Shown: piece after piece, positions 49,694-61,380 of the stretch | Layout: each line of letters starts with the position of its first letter | Position numbering within the stretch: the stretch's first letter is position 1 | Source of the DNA: Edolisoma coerulescens | Taxonomy: Eukaryota > Chordata > Aves > Passeriformes > Campephagidae | Length of the DNA stretch: 64,000 nt | Assembly: GCA_013397115.1 (NCBI GenBank) | Contig: VWZW01007071.1 | Coordinates: forward strand, 499,682 to 563,681 | Direction of reading: 5' to 3' | Made by a program: the position numbers and the translations under genes | Notes under the pieces: model-generated | What the model saw: only the letters and a program-made list of their open reading frames with translations | What the model was told of the DNA's origin: nothing | Databases searched by the model: none

Positions 49694-50474
49694 ATTATCA
49701 TTTTCATGTTGAGTTTTCTTGGTTTTTGCTTTTGCTTCTCTATTCTTCTTCTTAATGTTCAAGTTACGGTGCAAAGTGCAAAAGGGATAGCCTTGCTAAC
49801 CAAACCTTGTGTTTACTTACAGGGTTTATTTACAGGGCTGCATAGTACAGCCCGTGGCATTAAGGGATGCACTCCCAATGCCATGACCTTCTCCTGTGCT
49901 AGCCCAGGAGATTTATCTGCTGAGCAGCACATGCAAATTTGGGCTTGTTTCCTAGGCTAACCAGAACAATTTGGTAACCAAGGGCAGTGGGTAATTAAGC
50001 CCTGAGTTAGAAATTTCCTTATGTGTACAGAAATGAGACTGAAGAAAAAATAGAGTCTGGCTTATGCTTGGTGAGCAATCTAAATGCACCCTGAACAACA
50101 ACAACAAAAAAAGCCCAAACAGTTTATCCTCATGTCCATTCAGTTCTCAGTTTACTTCTGTAAAGTCTGCTTGTGTAGATACCAGTTTCTGCTAGGGCTT
50201 GCAATATCTTTAAAAAACCTCTGTGACCCACATGACACAGCACATCAGATTAGGTGATACAGCAGCAAGTGCTCACTGTAAACTTCTTAATTTATTTTGT
50301 TTGGGGCACCACCTTATATCTCTCTAGATCTCTGAACTAGCCTCACATAGGGTCTTGCTTCTGAATCTTCAGCAGTCCTGATTTGGTGTCAATACTGAAG
50401 CAAAAAAATTAACACTGTTGTAGCCAACAGACCTTTTTGTCCCTGGTGCTTGAATGGCATTCACTGCAACTCCT

Positions 50475-50510
50475 TATATATATATATATATATATATATG
50501 TGTATATATA
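50475..50510. repeat. (TA)n microsatellite
   Basis: Twelve TA units (50475-50498), a TGTG interruption and four more TA units to 50510. Confidence 0.95.
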
Positions 50511-51479
50511 AACAAAAAACAAAACCAGAAAAACCTTGAAACTCTCATTAAGAACAGGTTTTCACCAAACATTTTTGAGAAGTTAGCAGTTTTGGTCATG
50601 AAAACGGATGCTATCCACGGCAGTGACAGAACTGCCAGAATAACAGCAGCTCCTGGCTGCAGGACCAACACCTCTCATCTTCCAGCAGTGAGGAGCAACT
50701 GATCTGTGATGAGGAGCTACCTGTGTGCAAGATCTGAAGCACAGTCAAGTTCACTGTTAAAATATAGACTGCAACCTTGCTTGTTTAAAACACAAGACAC
50801 TGACAAATTTAATGAGCAGAGGTGATAGAAAAATTAGCAGGCAAAAGTTATTCTTCTGGAAAGCACTGAAATGTTTTCTGGAACAAGATTGCTTTCAGCA
50901 TATTTCTTACCGGGATGGTATCTCAGATTCAAAACAGTAGTTTGCCCAACAAGTTCCTTTATCCTGTTTTGATGACATCTGGGGTTATAACCAGTAAGTA
51001 AACCTGCTCTGAAACTGGTAGAAAATTCTTCTCTAAAATTGCATCTAATCACTGGATAATATGCAGTGATATTTCTCCTCTTAAAATATCACTTCTCTCC
51101 TCACAGGAGAGAAATAAGCTCTATAGCCTTAAAGCGTGCATTAAATGGAGCAATGTTTTTCTGGCCAACACCGGTGGTATTTTGTGATCATGGTTATATT
51201 TTATCCTTCCTAACTTCAGCCTAATGAAGGTAAAATATTTGGTTTTCTTCTTACAGCCATTGCAGAGTAGTAGTTGAGTGTGGCCAGTCATCCCTTTTTT
51301 TTCTTTTCCCTTAACAGAGAGTGACCCAAAGGCTAAGGCTGCCCGAGTGATGTTAGGTGAAACTGCTCTGACAGCATGGTTGGTGAATTAATCCCCTGGT
51401 CCTGGACAAATCAGTAGCCAGGTCTCCAAAATGAAGCTAGTCAGAAAGTAGGTTTTCATCCTATTAACCCACATGCTTA

Positions 51480-51800
51480 GAAGATTTAGCATTATGCAGC
51501 TTGTTATAAGCTCTTCACTGTCTTTAATAAACTATTTATCTGAGGTAACTTCATATTTTCTTTTAGGATAAACTGGAGATAATGCAATGTGCTTGTTTTA
51601 ATTTGCAAGGTTAACTGATCTAATTATCTGTGTGTGTTTATTTAAATCCTTTTGAGCACTAGGCCCTTGCAGGTGGCTGCTTTGTTTTCCACCAACAGGA
51701 AATCTTTTAAAATGAGATGATATAGCTCAGTGGGTCTTCTTGTATAAAGGATTTTCTAATAATGTATGAATTTATTAAAGACAAATAGAGGGCTTATTTA
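51480..51800. promoter_or_regulatory. Possible conserved noncoding block
   Basis: An AT-rich, repeat-free stretch dense in TAAT/ATTA words (CTTTAATAAACTATTTATC, CTGATCTAATTATCTG, TTCTAATAATGTATG). It contains GATA-type sites and no frame. It looks like the AT-rich conserved elements common around neural genes, but nothing here proves it. Confidence 0.2.
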
Positions 51801-53159
51801 CATTAAACAAATTCACAAGGAACTATTTTTTCCTTAACTGGGAAGAAACGACACCTACTTCTCTTACTACATTAAAGGATTATGCATTTTATACAAAGAT
51901 ATTAGACACCAGTATTTTGGATCAGGCCTTTTGAAAGACATTTTCATTCTCATATCAGACAAGTTTTTCAGTATTTGTGAGTTAATGTTTCTGCAAGGTC
52001 TTTGAATCCTGAAGATTTGGAGACTTCAGTGGTGCAGGAAGCAGCACCACAGTTCCAAACTTCTGCTTCAGGTTGAATGAGCGCAACTTTTGTGCTGTTC
52101 TTTTCTGTATGCTCAGTAATCTGAAGAGAAGAAACATGCTCCTGCAGATGTCTAGATAACATTTCAGCAAAACTGAAAGGAGGGGAATTTTTTTTTCCTC
52201 TTTTGTTCCTTATGCTCATGGCCATATCCTCTTCTAGCTTTTACACGGCCACATGAAACCTAGATGTTCTACTTGCAAATGTTGATTTACTGTTTGCCTT
52301 ATCTAGTTGATGGAGTTAAGCTACAAACGGAGCCATCTGAGGAGGTTTGTCAGCAGAGGCGTTGCATGAATGTGGCCAGATTGCCTCCAGACCAGAGAGA
52401 GCTCTGCCCTGGCATCCCCTAATCTTTCAGGCCCGGGATTACCTTGAGTAGGGCCAGCTTGTTCCAGCCTGCTCCTTATGTTGTACAGTCACCAAGGTCC
52501 CCAGGTTTTGCAGGACCAGTAGATTTCTTTTGTTTGTGCTGCAGAAGGCTTTCTCCTAGTAACTGTTCATCGACTCTGAATACTCCCCATATTAATGAAT
52601 TACCATGTTCCTCCTATCAGCTCACAAAGCCACCTTTGATAAACAGACTCATTTGCTCTCTTTCCTGACCAAGCATTAGCTTAGTGGCCCAGCGCATCCA
52701 TCTTATCTTTTGGGAGCTTTGTTCACTATAGCAGAGCCGATATCTTGCTTCAGTTAAGCACCTGCCAGTGATAAACGGAAGAGAGACAGGTGCTAATCTC
52801 CCTGGGCCTGCCACTCCCCAGGGAAAGAGCCCATTTGGTCATAGACATGAATTGCTGATGGATCACTCTATTGATGCCACATCTCACCATAAAGGGAATT
52901 GGCTGAAGCCCTTTCTCGATTTTGGATGTTTTTAAATCTTGGCTGGCTGGGGCACTGCAGAATGTGCTGCAGTGAACAGTCATGTTTTGGCTAGCATGTA
53001 AAACAGCACTGGTTTCAGACAGAGTTGTGTACGAGGAAGGTCTTACTTTTGCTGATCCTGCTTATGCTCCAGCCGATCTTTTATAGGCTGTCAAAACACA
53101 GAGCCAAACTGAAGTCTTTCCTTGGATTATATGTGGTCTTTACTTGAGCAGAGCCTACA

Positions 53160-53480
53160 CTAAGTGAGCAAAATCTAAATAAGGCTGTCAAGGCTTTGAC
53201 CTAGAGTATTTACTCACACGAGTCCCGGTGAGAATTGCAGACTTTATACATCGGTGCAGATGTAAGCGTTTCAGCACATTTTCCTGTGCTCTGACAAAGT
53301 TAATTGTCTAATCTTGACACCAAGTGCCCTGTACTTTTTAAAGTGGTTTATGCATGAGACTAATTATGTGCTGTTAATTTGGCTGCTAGCAGATTTCTGC
53401 TTTTAACATCCATTTGATTTGGGAACCATACAGGGTGGCATTTGCATGTAACTAGTGCAAGGGCTGTGAACTGGATGCTG
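53160..53480. promoter_or_regulatory. Possible conserved noncoding block
   Basis: A repeat-free stretch with several homeodomain and E-box-like words close together (GTTAATTGTCTAATC, ACTAATTATGTGCTG, TTATGCATGAG, CATTTGCATG with an octamer-like core). It contains CpGs at ACACGAGTCCCGG and ACATCGG. No coding signal is seen. Function is a guess from composition alone. Confidence 0.22.
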
Positions 53481-54912
53481 AAAAAGGCAGCATATACTAG
53501 TGGAGCACTCAGAAAGAGGAGGAAAGTGCTGATTCCTTTGTCCTGGTGTCCAGAAATACTAGGATGCATGATCCACAAGTACACTGCACAGACAAATTTT
53601 GCCAGTGTATATACACTCGTTTCATGTAGATGGAGTGTACAAGGAATATTAGCATTTTTCATAACTACGTTCAAGTGCAAGGAGAAAGAACTTATGTTAC
53701 AAGGGCAGGGCAGGGAGCCTAAGGTTGGGACAGGCTAGTTCCATCAGCATACTTGAAATTCCAGTTGTCTCTACTGCATTGGAAGCACCTTCAAACTTAG
53801 TAATATCTTGGCATTCAAGCTTTGAAATGAGACAAACTTGAGAGTTATCTAAATTCTCAAGGACATGCTAGTCTGTCATAGCTAAAGGTGCCTCAAAATC
53901 TGAGCAAAGCCCTTGCACAATTTCTGGAAATGTTCAGCCTTATTTTTCGCTCTCCCAGTTTTCATCAGATCTTCCAGTGTCTGCAACTGAAAGAGAGAGA
54001 AGCGGACTGTGCTTTCTGTTCTGCCTCTAGAAAGTGCTGTGGGAAGCTAATCAACTTTGCACCGCAGGACCTTTGCTGCACTGTGTTCCCAAAGTAGTTT
54101 CTCAATGGTATAACGAAGCAATGACAGAGTACTTACAAAATTTCATAAATTAAAAAAAAAAAGAAAAAGGTGGGGGAGGCAAGCCATTGTGGGAATCAGA
54201 TTAATATGACAGCAATTTGTAGGTGTTTGGGGAGGGGGATGGTCTGAGCTCCTACTGTGTTACAATCATATTTTTCATGTCATTTCTTATCTGAAGTGAA
54301 ACATTCTGCCAAAGATCTTAAGACAACATTGAACTGATACCACACTAGAGGAGTGGAGAAAGTTGGCTGTTCAGATGCTTCTGCTTCAAAAGTTTGAGTA
54401 GATCAGAGCATCTGTAACTGGTTTTGATTATGAGCCACATAAATATACATTAAGTTTCTGCCAGGGTACTCTCTGATTTGTAGTTTGGGAACTGGCAGAC
54501 TGCAGGCTGTCTCATCACGTCACACTGATGAGATGTTTAATTTTGGGTTTGAGAATGATGAACCTTGATCTTGGGTTTCCAGCTGAAGTTCCCTGAGACT
54601 CTAAGCTCAGCTCCAAAGCCAGTGTTGATCTCAGCATGATGTAGCTCTGAGACACCTGGTCTTTGTTATCAGCCTCAGACCTCCAGACTGCAGGCCAAGA
54701 CCTTTCTGAAACCCAAAGCAACCAAAAGAAAGCAGACTCCTCTGCAAAGAAAATGGTATAACAGATTTCTTAGGAGCTCCTCTGACACTGTAGGCCTGAT
54801 TGTTAAGAGGATCTGTGACTGTGGAGTCTCTGAAATGACTGCTCTTTATATGGCAATTTCCCATCTGGTATAGAAATCAGGCCGTCAACAGACCTGTTTT
54901 GACTAAAAGGAT

Positions 54913-54951
54913 AAAAAANNNNNNNNNNNNNAAAAAAAAAAAAAAAAAAAA
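54913..54951. other. 13-N gap inside a poly-A run
   Basis: A6, then 13 Ns (54919-54931), then A20. Assembly broke at a long homopolymer. The short N count suggests that the missing piece is small or of estimated size. Confidence 0.95.
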
Positions 54952-57725
54952 GAAATCCAGGTGTCATTAGTAAGGAATTAGGATCCCAAATTTTTATTTA
55001 AATCTAGAGGCCGAGAGGTGAAAAATATTTTTTTTCCCTCTGAGACACTGTAGTGTCTTAAGGCTGAAGAGTTATCGTCCCTTACCTGTGAATATTTTTG
55101 AATCTGTAGGTGCATTTTACCTGAGCAGGGGGCTAAAATAAATGCCTAAATTGATGGATGCATAGCCAGTGAGTTTTTTTTAAAGGAGCAGGTGTTGCAT
55201 GATGTTGGAAAGCAATAAAATAAGGGGACTTGGTTTCTGAAGGCAGCTGGGCTGGGCAGGAGAAAAGCAAAAGCACGGGGGCAGCTGGTAACCTGTGCTG
55301 AGAGGAAGAATAAAGAGGAGCCTCTGTTGAGGACAGGGGAGAGTGAGCCTGCTCAAGCCGAGTGGGAGGCAGCAGGAGGAGGAAAGTTCACTGCCTGCTT
55401 AATTGCAGGGGGTGCCACAGTCCCACTGTGTACACAAAACCCTGTCAATAGCACTGAGGTGCCAGACTGTTAATTAATGATTTACTTACACTGACCCTTA
55501 ACCCTGAGGCAAATAAGGGGGATTTGTTTTGCTTCTATTAACTCCTCAGCTTGCTGAGAAGAGGCCCTGTAGTCCCCAGGATCACATGGCCACACAGGAG
55601 CTACGTGTCCTTTATTGTGTGAGGATCCAGCTTGTGACAGAGGGGAGGGACTTCTCATGGGGCTCAGTAAAAGAACCGGGGGCTCTGGGCCTCCTTTTCC
55701 CTGTGCTCATCCTAAAAGTGCCTGTTGATGGGGCACTGTGGGTGGTGATAAGGGAAATACGCACGCCAGCCTCTTCGGAGCCGGATGTGATTTCCTAGGG
55801 GTATAAATGGAGATAGAAGTCCCAGTACATCCTCAGGGACACCTGCTGTGATTATCAGAGTCAGTTTGACCAAATGACTCCCAGCAGGGCCGGGGGTCTG
55901 AACTGTGACTGGTGTCAAAGCCAGATTTCTGACACAGCACTGTCTTCCTGCACTACCACGGCCAAGCCTCAAGCCCACACCAAGATCCAGGTCTCCAACT
56001 CCCATGCCATAGGAAATGAAGATCTGAGAAAGCATCGGGAAAGCAAAAGGAGCAGCGATGATCTCTCCTTCCCCTGAGTAGTAGGAGGATAAATACATTT
56101 CAGAATGTAAAGAGATTGATACTATGGAAATAGGAACTCTATAAGGTACTTAGTTCACACACGTGCAACTCCCCGAGGGTATAACTAGGGTTGTTCTGGT
56201 TTTTTAGTATTATTGCTTCAGGCATTACACCTGAAAATGCCAGATGTACTTAAATCAAGTGTGATGGTGTCCCTGCATAGTAATAGTGTTTTATCAGGGG
56301 GATGAACTGGTCTGCTTTCTCTCTCAAGAGCATTTGGAAGAGTATGATGCAGAGTGGATTGGAAGGCAGATGGGTTCCTCTCTACTGGAGAATTACATTT
56401 TTATTAAAGCAGCTGGTTGTTGCTTCAGTGGAGGGCCAGTGGTGGCTGCTGTGATCAATAGAACTGTGCTTTTTATGTAAGATTTACTCTTGCTTGTCCC
56501 AGTTTTGCCGAGAATGTTCAGCTTGCAATCGATAACAAGCAGTGATGACAAAGTAGCTTGTTTCAATTGAATTTGATATCATTAAAAATGTTAAAAAAAC
56601 TATTGTCTCTTCCACCTTTTTTTAGAGAAAAGCTTTTCAATGAGAAACTTTGGTGCTGCCCTAGCAACCCAGCAGAGTGAGAATAACCAAGCATCTGTCT
56701 CAGTCTTGCCAATGCTGGTCTAGGATTATCATGGCTGAATCCAACATCTCGTAGCACTGTGCTTAGACTGGGCTGTGGCTGCAATTTCCCAGGACCTGGT
56801 ACATCCCAAGTACTGACTTGGGCAGCAGCCTCCCTGTACTGCTCAATTTTCCTACCTAGAAGGAAAAAGAATTTTATTTTCAAATGCAAAATATTTCTAG
56901 AAAAGAGAGGGGAAAAAACTTAAATCCCTCCTTGATTTCAGGTGTTCTTCCCCTGTTCACACAGATTTTGTAGCTGAAAATTTTTTCCTATAAGTTTCAA
57001 AAATACTTTATACTCTAAAAGAGATGCCCGTTGGTGAGGAGAGAAGATTTGTGGTCATGGGCTTTGATACCAGGTGGCTTCCAAAGTAATCTTAGCTGAT
57101 ACTGCTCTTACCTCTGGAAACAGGCTCCTTTTGGCCCTTGGTATTAAGAGTCTGATCTCTAATTAGAAGAATGACATTATGATAACTTTAAGCTCTGGAA
57201 GGTAACTGTTGCCATGTATCTCATAATTTTCCATTTCCAAAGTCAGAACACATTAAGTAAATATCCCTCTCGTGCCCAGAATGGGTGATTATCTTCTGTT
57301 CTGACTTGAAGAAACCCTGATGCAGGGACCAACTTGCTCCAACTTTTGGAGGGCAGCCACTTCTTCTGACTCTGACTGGAGCACAATTGCATTTACCAGG
57401 CTTGTCTTGCACATTTCAGCTCGTTTAATTTCCTAATAAGTTCCTCTTCTTGGGCAGGGGAGTGAAATGACTTCTCACTCTTCCAGGAAGTCAAATCATC
57501 CCTGGCTCAGGGGGTTCAGGTGACAGTGACACAATATGGGGGGATCCCGGCAGTAACTTTCTGCAGCAAAATAAATAGCTGCAGAATTTAATTCGGCTAG
57601 GAAGTGTTCTGAGTTGTAGATTTGACTTTTCCTCTCCAATCTGCAGAACTGTTTCTGCATTTAAAGAACCTGGTATATGCTAGGGAAAGCAGCCCTTAGA
57701 AATCAAATTCCAGATGTTGTGGGAT

Positions 57726-57770
57726 TTTGGTTGGGTTTGGTGTTCTGGTTTTTGGTGGGGTTTTTTTGCT
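57726..57770. repeat. T/G-rich low-complexity tract
   Basis: TTTTGGTTGGGTTTGGTGTT then TTTTTGGTGGGGTTTTTTT; the third such tract in the window in the same orientation. Confidence 0.8.
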
Positions 57771-58105
57771 TTGTCCCACATCCTGCTTAAAAAGCATCCT
57801 TGCACCCAGAATGTTCCCATCAACAGAAACAGGTATTTTAACATCACAGCCAGGCAGAGAGAGATGTGTGGCTGCAGAACTGCCTAATCCTTCCCCCTGG
57901 GGGAGTATGTCGGGTTAACCATCTCCTCAGAGCAGGTGGTCCCTCCTCTGAGAGCTTCCCAATGAGGGGCTGCAGCAGCAGAATAACATGAAGGGGAACG
58001 GGATGAAATACACAAAGGTCCAAACCATCTTGCCGCCTGCAGTTGGTACAGGAGAACGCTCTCTTAAATGGGCTTAGAGGTGGATGGAGCTGAAGCCTGA
58101 CAAAT

Positions 58106-58175
58106 GAGCTTGGAGACCCTGCTCTGAGCTTGGAGACCCTGCTCTGAGCTTGGAGACCCTGCTCTGTGCTTGGAG
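58106..58175. repeat. 20-bp tandem repeat, 3.5 copies
   Basis: Three exact copies of GAGCTTGGAGACCCTGCTCT (58106-58125, 58126-58145, 58146-58165) are followed by a partial, changed fourth copy to 58175. The lack of any difference between copies suggests recent slippage and likely length variation. Confidence 0.95.
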
Positions 58176-58505
58176 CAGGGGGAAGGCAGGATGAAGCGAC
58201 TGTAGACCAGGCTGACAGACGGACTTTGTGCTGGTTGCTAGGCAAAGGCAACTCCTGCCTGAGCCAGCAATCCCCAACCTCTCCCGAGGAGTACCAGAGC
58301 TGGAGATGAAGGTTGCTGCTGTTCCAGTGCCAAGGAACCACACTTTCTTTTGTTAAGAGCATGGTCCTGCTTTATTTGTTTCCCCTCCAGCTGCTGGGCA
58401 TCAGTGGCGAGGTTAACTCTGCCATGGGTGGGGAGAATTCCTCGCTGTGCCCTGCTTCACGTCTTTTGTTTTGTTCTGTTACCATTTCATAACCTCAGCA
58501 ACAAA

Positions 58506-58556
58506 CTTCTCCCCCTCCTCCCTCCTTATTCCCCCTCTCTCCTCCTCCCCTTACTC
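58506..58556. repeat. Pyrimidine-rich tract
   Basis: About 50 bases nearly all C and T (CTTCTCCCCCTCCTCCCTCC, then CCCCCTCTCTCCTCCTCCCC). Such purine/pyrimidine tracts can form triplex DNA; no function is shown. Confidence 0.85.
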
Positions 58557-59296
58557 CAATGGTTTATGAGTTTTGTGCTCTGTGGCCTATTAAGGTTCAG
58601 TTCCCAGCCAGTAAAAATGAGGAATTGGTTCCTGCCATTCCACGCAAGGAGTTTTAATGCACTCGGTCTCCTGGAAGCCTAAATGCAATAGTTTTGTACC
58701 GGTGATAGTTGTGTAACATAAAGCCTTAATAAAGGTTTATAAGGGAAGGGATATGAAATGGAGCGTATGGAGCTCAGCTCTGTCTGTGGCTCTGCTGGAG
58801 AGTTAAACCAGGGAGAATGTGTTTCTAGAAGAGCTGGGGGTCTGTGATGTGTTCAAACACCCACTGTGACCCCCGCATCATAGCTATATTGCCTCCTCCC
58901 TGAGATAACAAACTCCCCATCCTCTGAATCCTGCATGGGAACTGTGGAGCACTGGCCTGAAGAGACGTGGTTCAGTTTGAGGTGTGGGTTCCCAGGGAGG
59001 ACTCCTGTGTGTCTCATCCTGAGCTGTCCTCTGCTGCCCATCTCTCCAGAACCCTTGGAGAGAAAGACTTCCCTCCACACGTTCTCCCCAAACTTGTATG
59101 TGCAGGGAAGGTGCCTGTATGTAGAGGTAGCAGCTAGATAGGCACCATGTCTCTATATACCTTACTCAACTTTGGGCTGAAATCTTGGATTTTGCTTCCG
59201 TTTCATCTTTTGCTTGATCTTTTTGCAGCGATCCTTGAAAAGCAGCTTGCTGTCATCTCCTTTTGCTGTCACCTCCATTTGCTGCCTCACCTTTTT

Positions 59297-59401
59297 GGGT
59301 TGTAAGCTCCTCAAGATGCTGTCTGCCCCTGTGCACTGCCTAGCACAACCTTTCTTCAGTGGTCAGTGAGGCATCGAACACACATATTTAATATTTAATA
59401 G
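59297..59401 (+). mobile_element. L2-like LINE 3'-end remnant
   Basis: GGTTGTAAGCTCCTCAAG, then GATGCTGTCTGCCC and CACTGCCTAGCACAA, then an AT-rich tail (ATATTTAATATTTAATA), follow the conserved 3' end shared by L2-type LINEs and their SINE partners (TTGTAAGCTCCTTGGGGCAG, GGACTGTCT, GCGCCTAGCACAA, AATAA-rich tail). Confidence 0.6.
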
Positions 59402-60226
59402 TCTTGTGAGACTCAGATGGGAAACACAGAGCCAGTCTCATACCCACCCCTTGTCTTTTCCCCTATTTTAGGGATGGTGACACATGCAGTTACAACTAGC
59501 CCGCCCCATCAATTGATACAACACAAGCTTTTTATGAGCTTTCCCATCAAAAGTCTTGAAAGTAGGTGCATGGGAATGCATTTAGTAGGGTTTGAGGGGT
59601 GCCCTTTAGCTGCCTCTTGGTATGTAAACATGAAGGTCTTTTTTGTGGCTTTGTTCTTTAGCAAAGCAGCACATCTTTTCCTCTTCATTTTATTGAAATG
59701 CCTCATAAACATGAGCTTTTAAGTGGATAGGGATGGCAGGTTTTTGACATACAGGGAGTTTAGTTTTTCCCCCCAGATCTTTGAAGAAATGGAAGCAAAC
59801 ACATGAGAATGTATTTCCTTCTCAGTGAGTCTTGTGTTCTCAATATTTTAAATTTTAACTTATCAGAAGACTTAATGGGGGTGGGGAAGGCTCTGACTTT
59901 TATTTTGCTGTTGCTGCTGTTTTCTGTGTTCTGATCTCTAGATCCTATCCCATTCCTAGTCACCCCAAATTCAGATCTCTGTATGGTTTCTATTTTTATG
60001 AAAAGGACTTCAAAGATACACACGTAAAAGTTTTGATGACTTTGGAGAAAGTTTGTAATCTGATCCTAAGTTTTGTTTCTTATTCCTTCAATATTGTTCT
60101 TGCAATCATTTCACAACTTCAGAAACTTAAATTCAGATCTAATTACCACTCTCAGTTTTTAATATACACATTTTCAGGCTTAGATTTCAAAATCAATAAT
60201 GTTTAAATATGTGTATGGTGTTTTGG

Positions 60227-60258
60227 GTTTGTTTGTTTGTTTGTTTGTTTGTTTGTTT
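60227..60258. repeat. (GTTT)8 microsatellite
   Basis: Eight uninterrupted GTTT units; likely polymorphic. Confidence 0.95.
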
Positions 60259-61224
60259 TAACAGGGTGGAGGAAATAAATATGAGAAAATGGTACATAAA
60301 GGATCAGTGGTCTAGTTCTTAACATTGCAAGAAAAATGCAGGAAGAGTTTAACTCTAAGCAAGACAGTGAACTGTCCTAAGTGATTAGAAATGGTGCTTT
60401 TGCAAGGCATAAATTCCCCATAAATATATTAAAGGATATTAACCATAAAGCCTAAAAATGATGGATGAATATTGCAATGAACTTTTTCATTGCTGATCAG
60501 GTTAATAGATGGGGTGAAGAAGAAGGCTAGTATGAGGCCTTCTAAAGGTCCTCAGGAGTTATTGCAGAGGACAAAAAGCAGAGGGATGAAATAGAGAAAA
60601 TAGATACGGATAATAACTGCTTCTGAACAGGTGCAGTTTTCTCCTGTGCAACAGAGGTGACAGAGTAATAGCAAGTGATAACTAAATTGGTGTTTCAGTA
60701 ATTGCAAAGTCTTGGTCCATGCCTTAGCATCCCGCTGCTGTCCTTGGGTTACTCTGATGAGAGGACAAAGTAGTCTTAAATGAATATACTTGTCTAATGA
60801 CCCAACCCACAAAAAGAACATGGGGTTTTTTGAATGCTGATAGGTTGCCTCACATGCTGTTCACCTGCAACCAGCATAGGACAGCTGTAACTCACTAAGT
60901 TTCATCTTTGGAGCTGTCTTAAATGACACAATTTGCTATACTGTGTCTCTCAGTATGAAAGTTGATGTCCAAAAAAGTTTCAACCACTCATTGACCGATT
61001 TTTTCTGATGGATAGGTTTCTTTGGCTTGACATAAACATTGTTTCCAGGGATATCATACCACAGATTGGTGTGGGGTACCCATAGAAAGGATGGTGACCT
61101 TAATATCGTGCCCAAGTTCACTTCCACTCCTTCAGAAAATTTCCTGTTCAGCCTAGACTAAACCACTTTGGGTTACACTCAAAAGAGTATTTGGGATAGG
61201 TGACTCCTATTGAAATCAATATGG

Positions 61225-61380
61225 ATCTGTTGCAGATACAAGCTCTGGTTCTCTCTTTGCTTCATTTCCATGTGTGCAAAATGGTGAGAGTGGCAACTTC
61301 TACCTCACAGAGCAGGAGGAAAAAATACATTAAATACCAAGAGCAGCTCAAATGCTGTGGTGATGGGAAGGCACAAAAGC
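61225..61380 (+). mobile_element. CORE-SINE/MIR-like remnant
   Basis: The best preserved old SINE in the window. ATTTCCATGTGTGCAAAATGG, ACTTCTACCTCACAGAG, AAATACATTAAATACCAAGAG, CTCAAATGCTGTGGTGATGG follow the order of the sauropsid CORE-SINE segments TTTCCCCATCTGTAAAATGG, CTACCTCACAGGG, AAATACATTAAAGATTGTGAG and CTCAGATACTACGGTGATGG. Confidence 0.72.

Larger units (their letters stand above)
49043..51479. other. Intron 2 with simple repeats
   Basis: Holds the GGTTT-like tract, (TA)n and a short (CAA)4 (about 50094-50106). A pyrimidine-rich acceptor-like site ends at 51317, followed by an open stretch to a stop near 51391; no matching donor is convincing. Confidence 0.45.
53481..59296. other. 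Intron 2, GC-richer patches and simple repeats
   Basis: 55240-56100 and 57840-58460 are more GC-rich than the surroundings. They carry open frames of 128 (55712-56098, -) and 172 codons (57844-58362, -), the latter including the 20-bp tandem repeat. No domain is recognised. The 13-N gap lies at 54919. Confidence 0.45.

Noticed and set aside
50475..50510. (TA)n as a transposon target or promoter TATA region
   Set aside because: A plain microsatellite explains it; no initiator or element ends nearby.
55712..56098. 128-codon open frame on the minus strand
   Set aside because: No family resemblance and no supporting signals; explained by local GC content.
57844..58362. 172-codon open frame on the minus strand
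   Set aside because: It lies in a GC-richer patch where stops are rare and includes the 20-bp tandem repeat, which reads in shifting frames.
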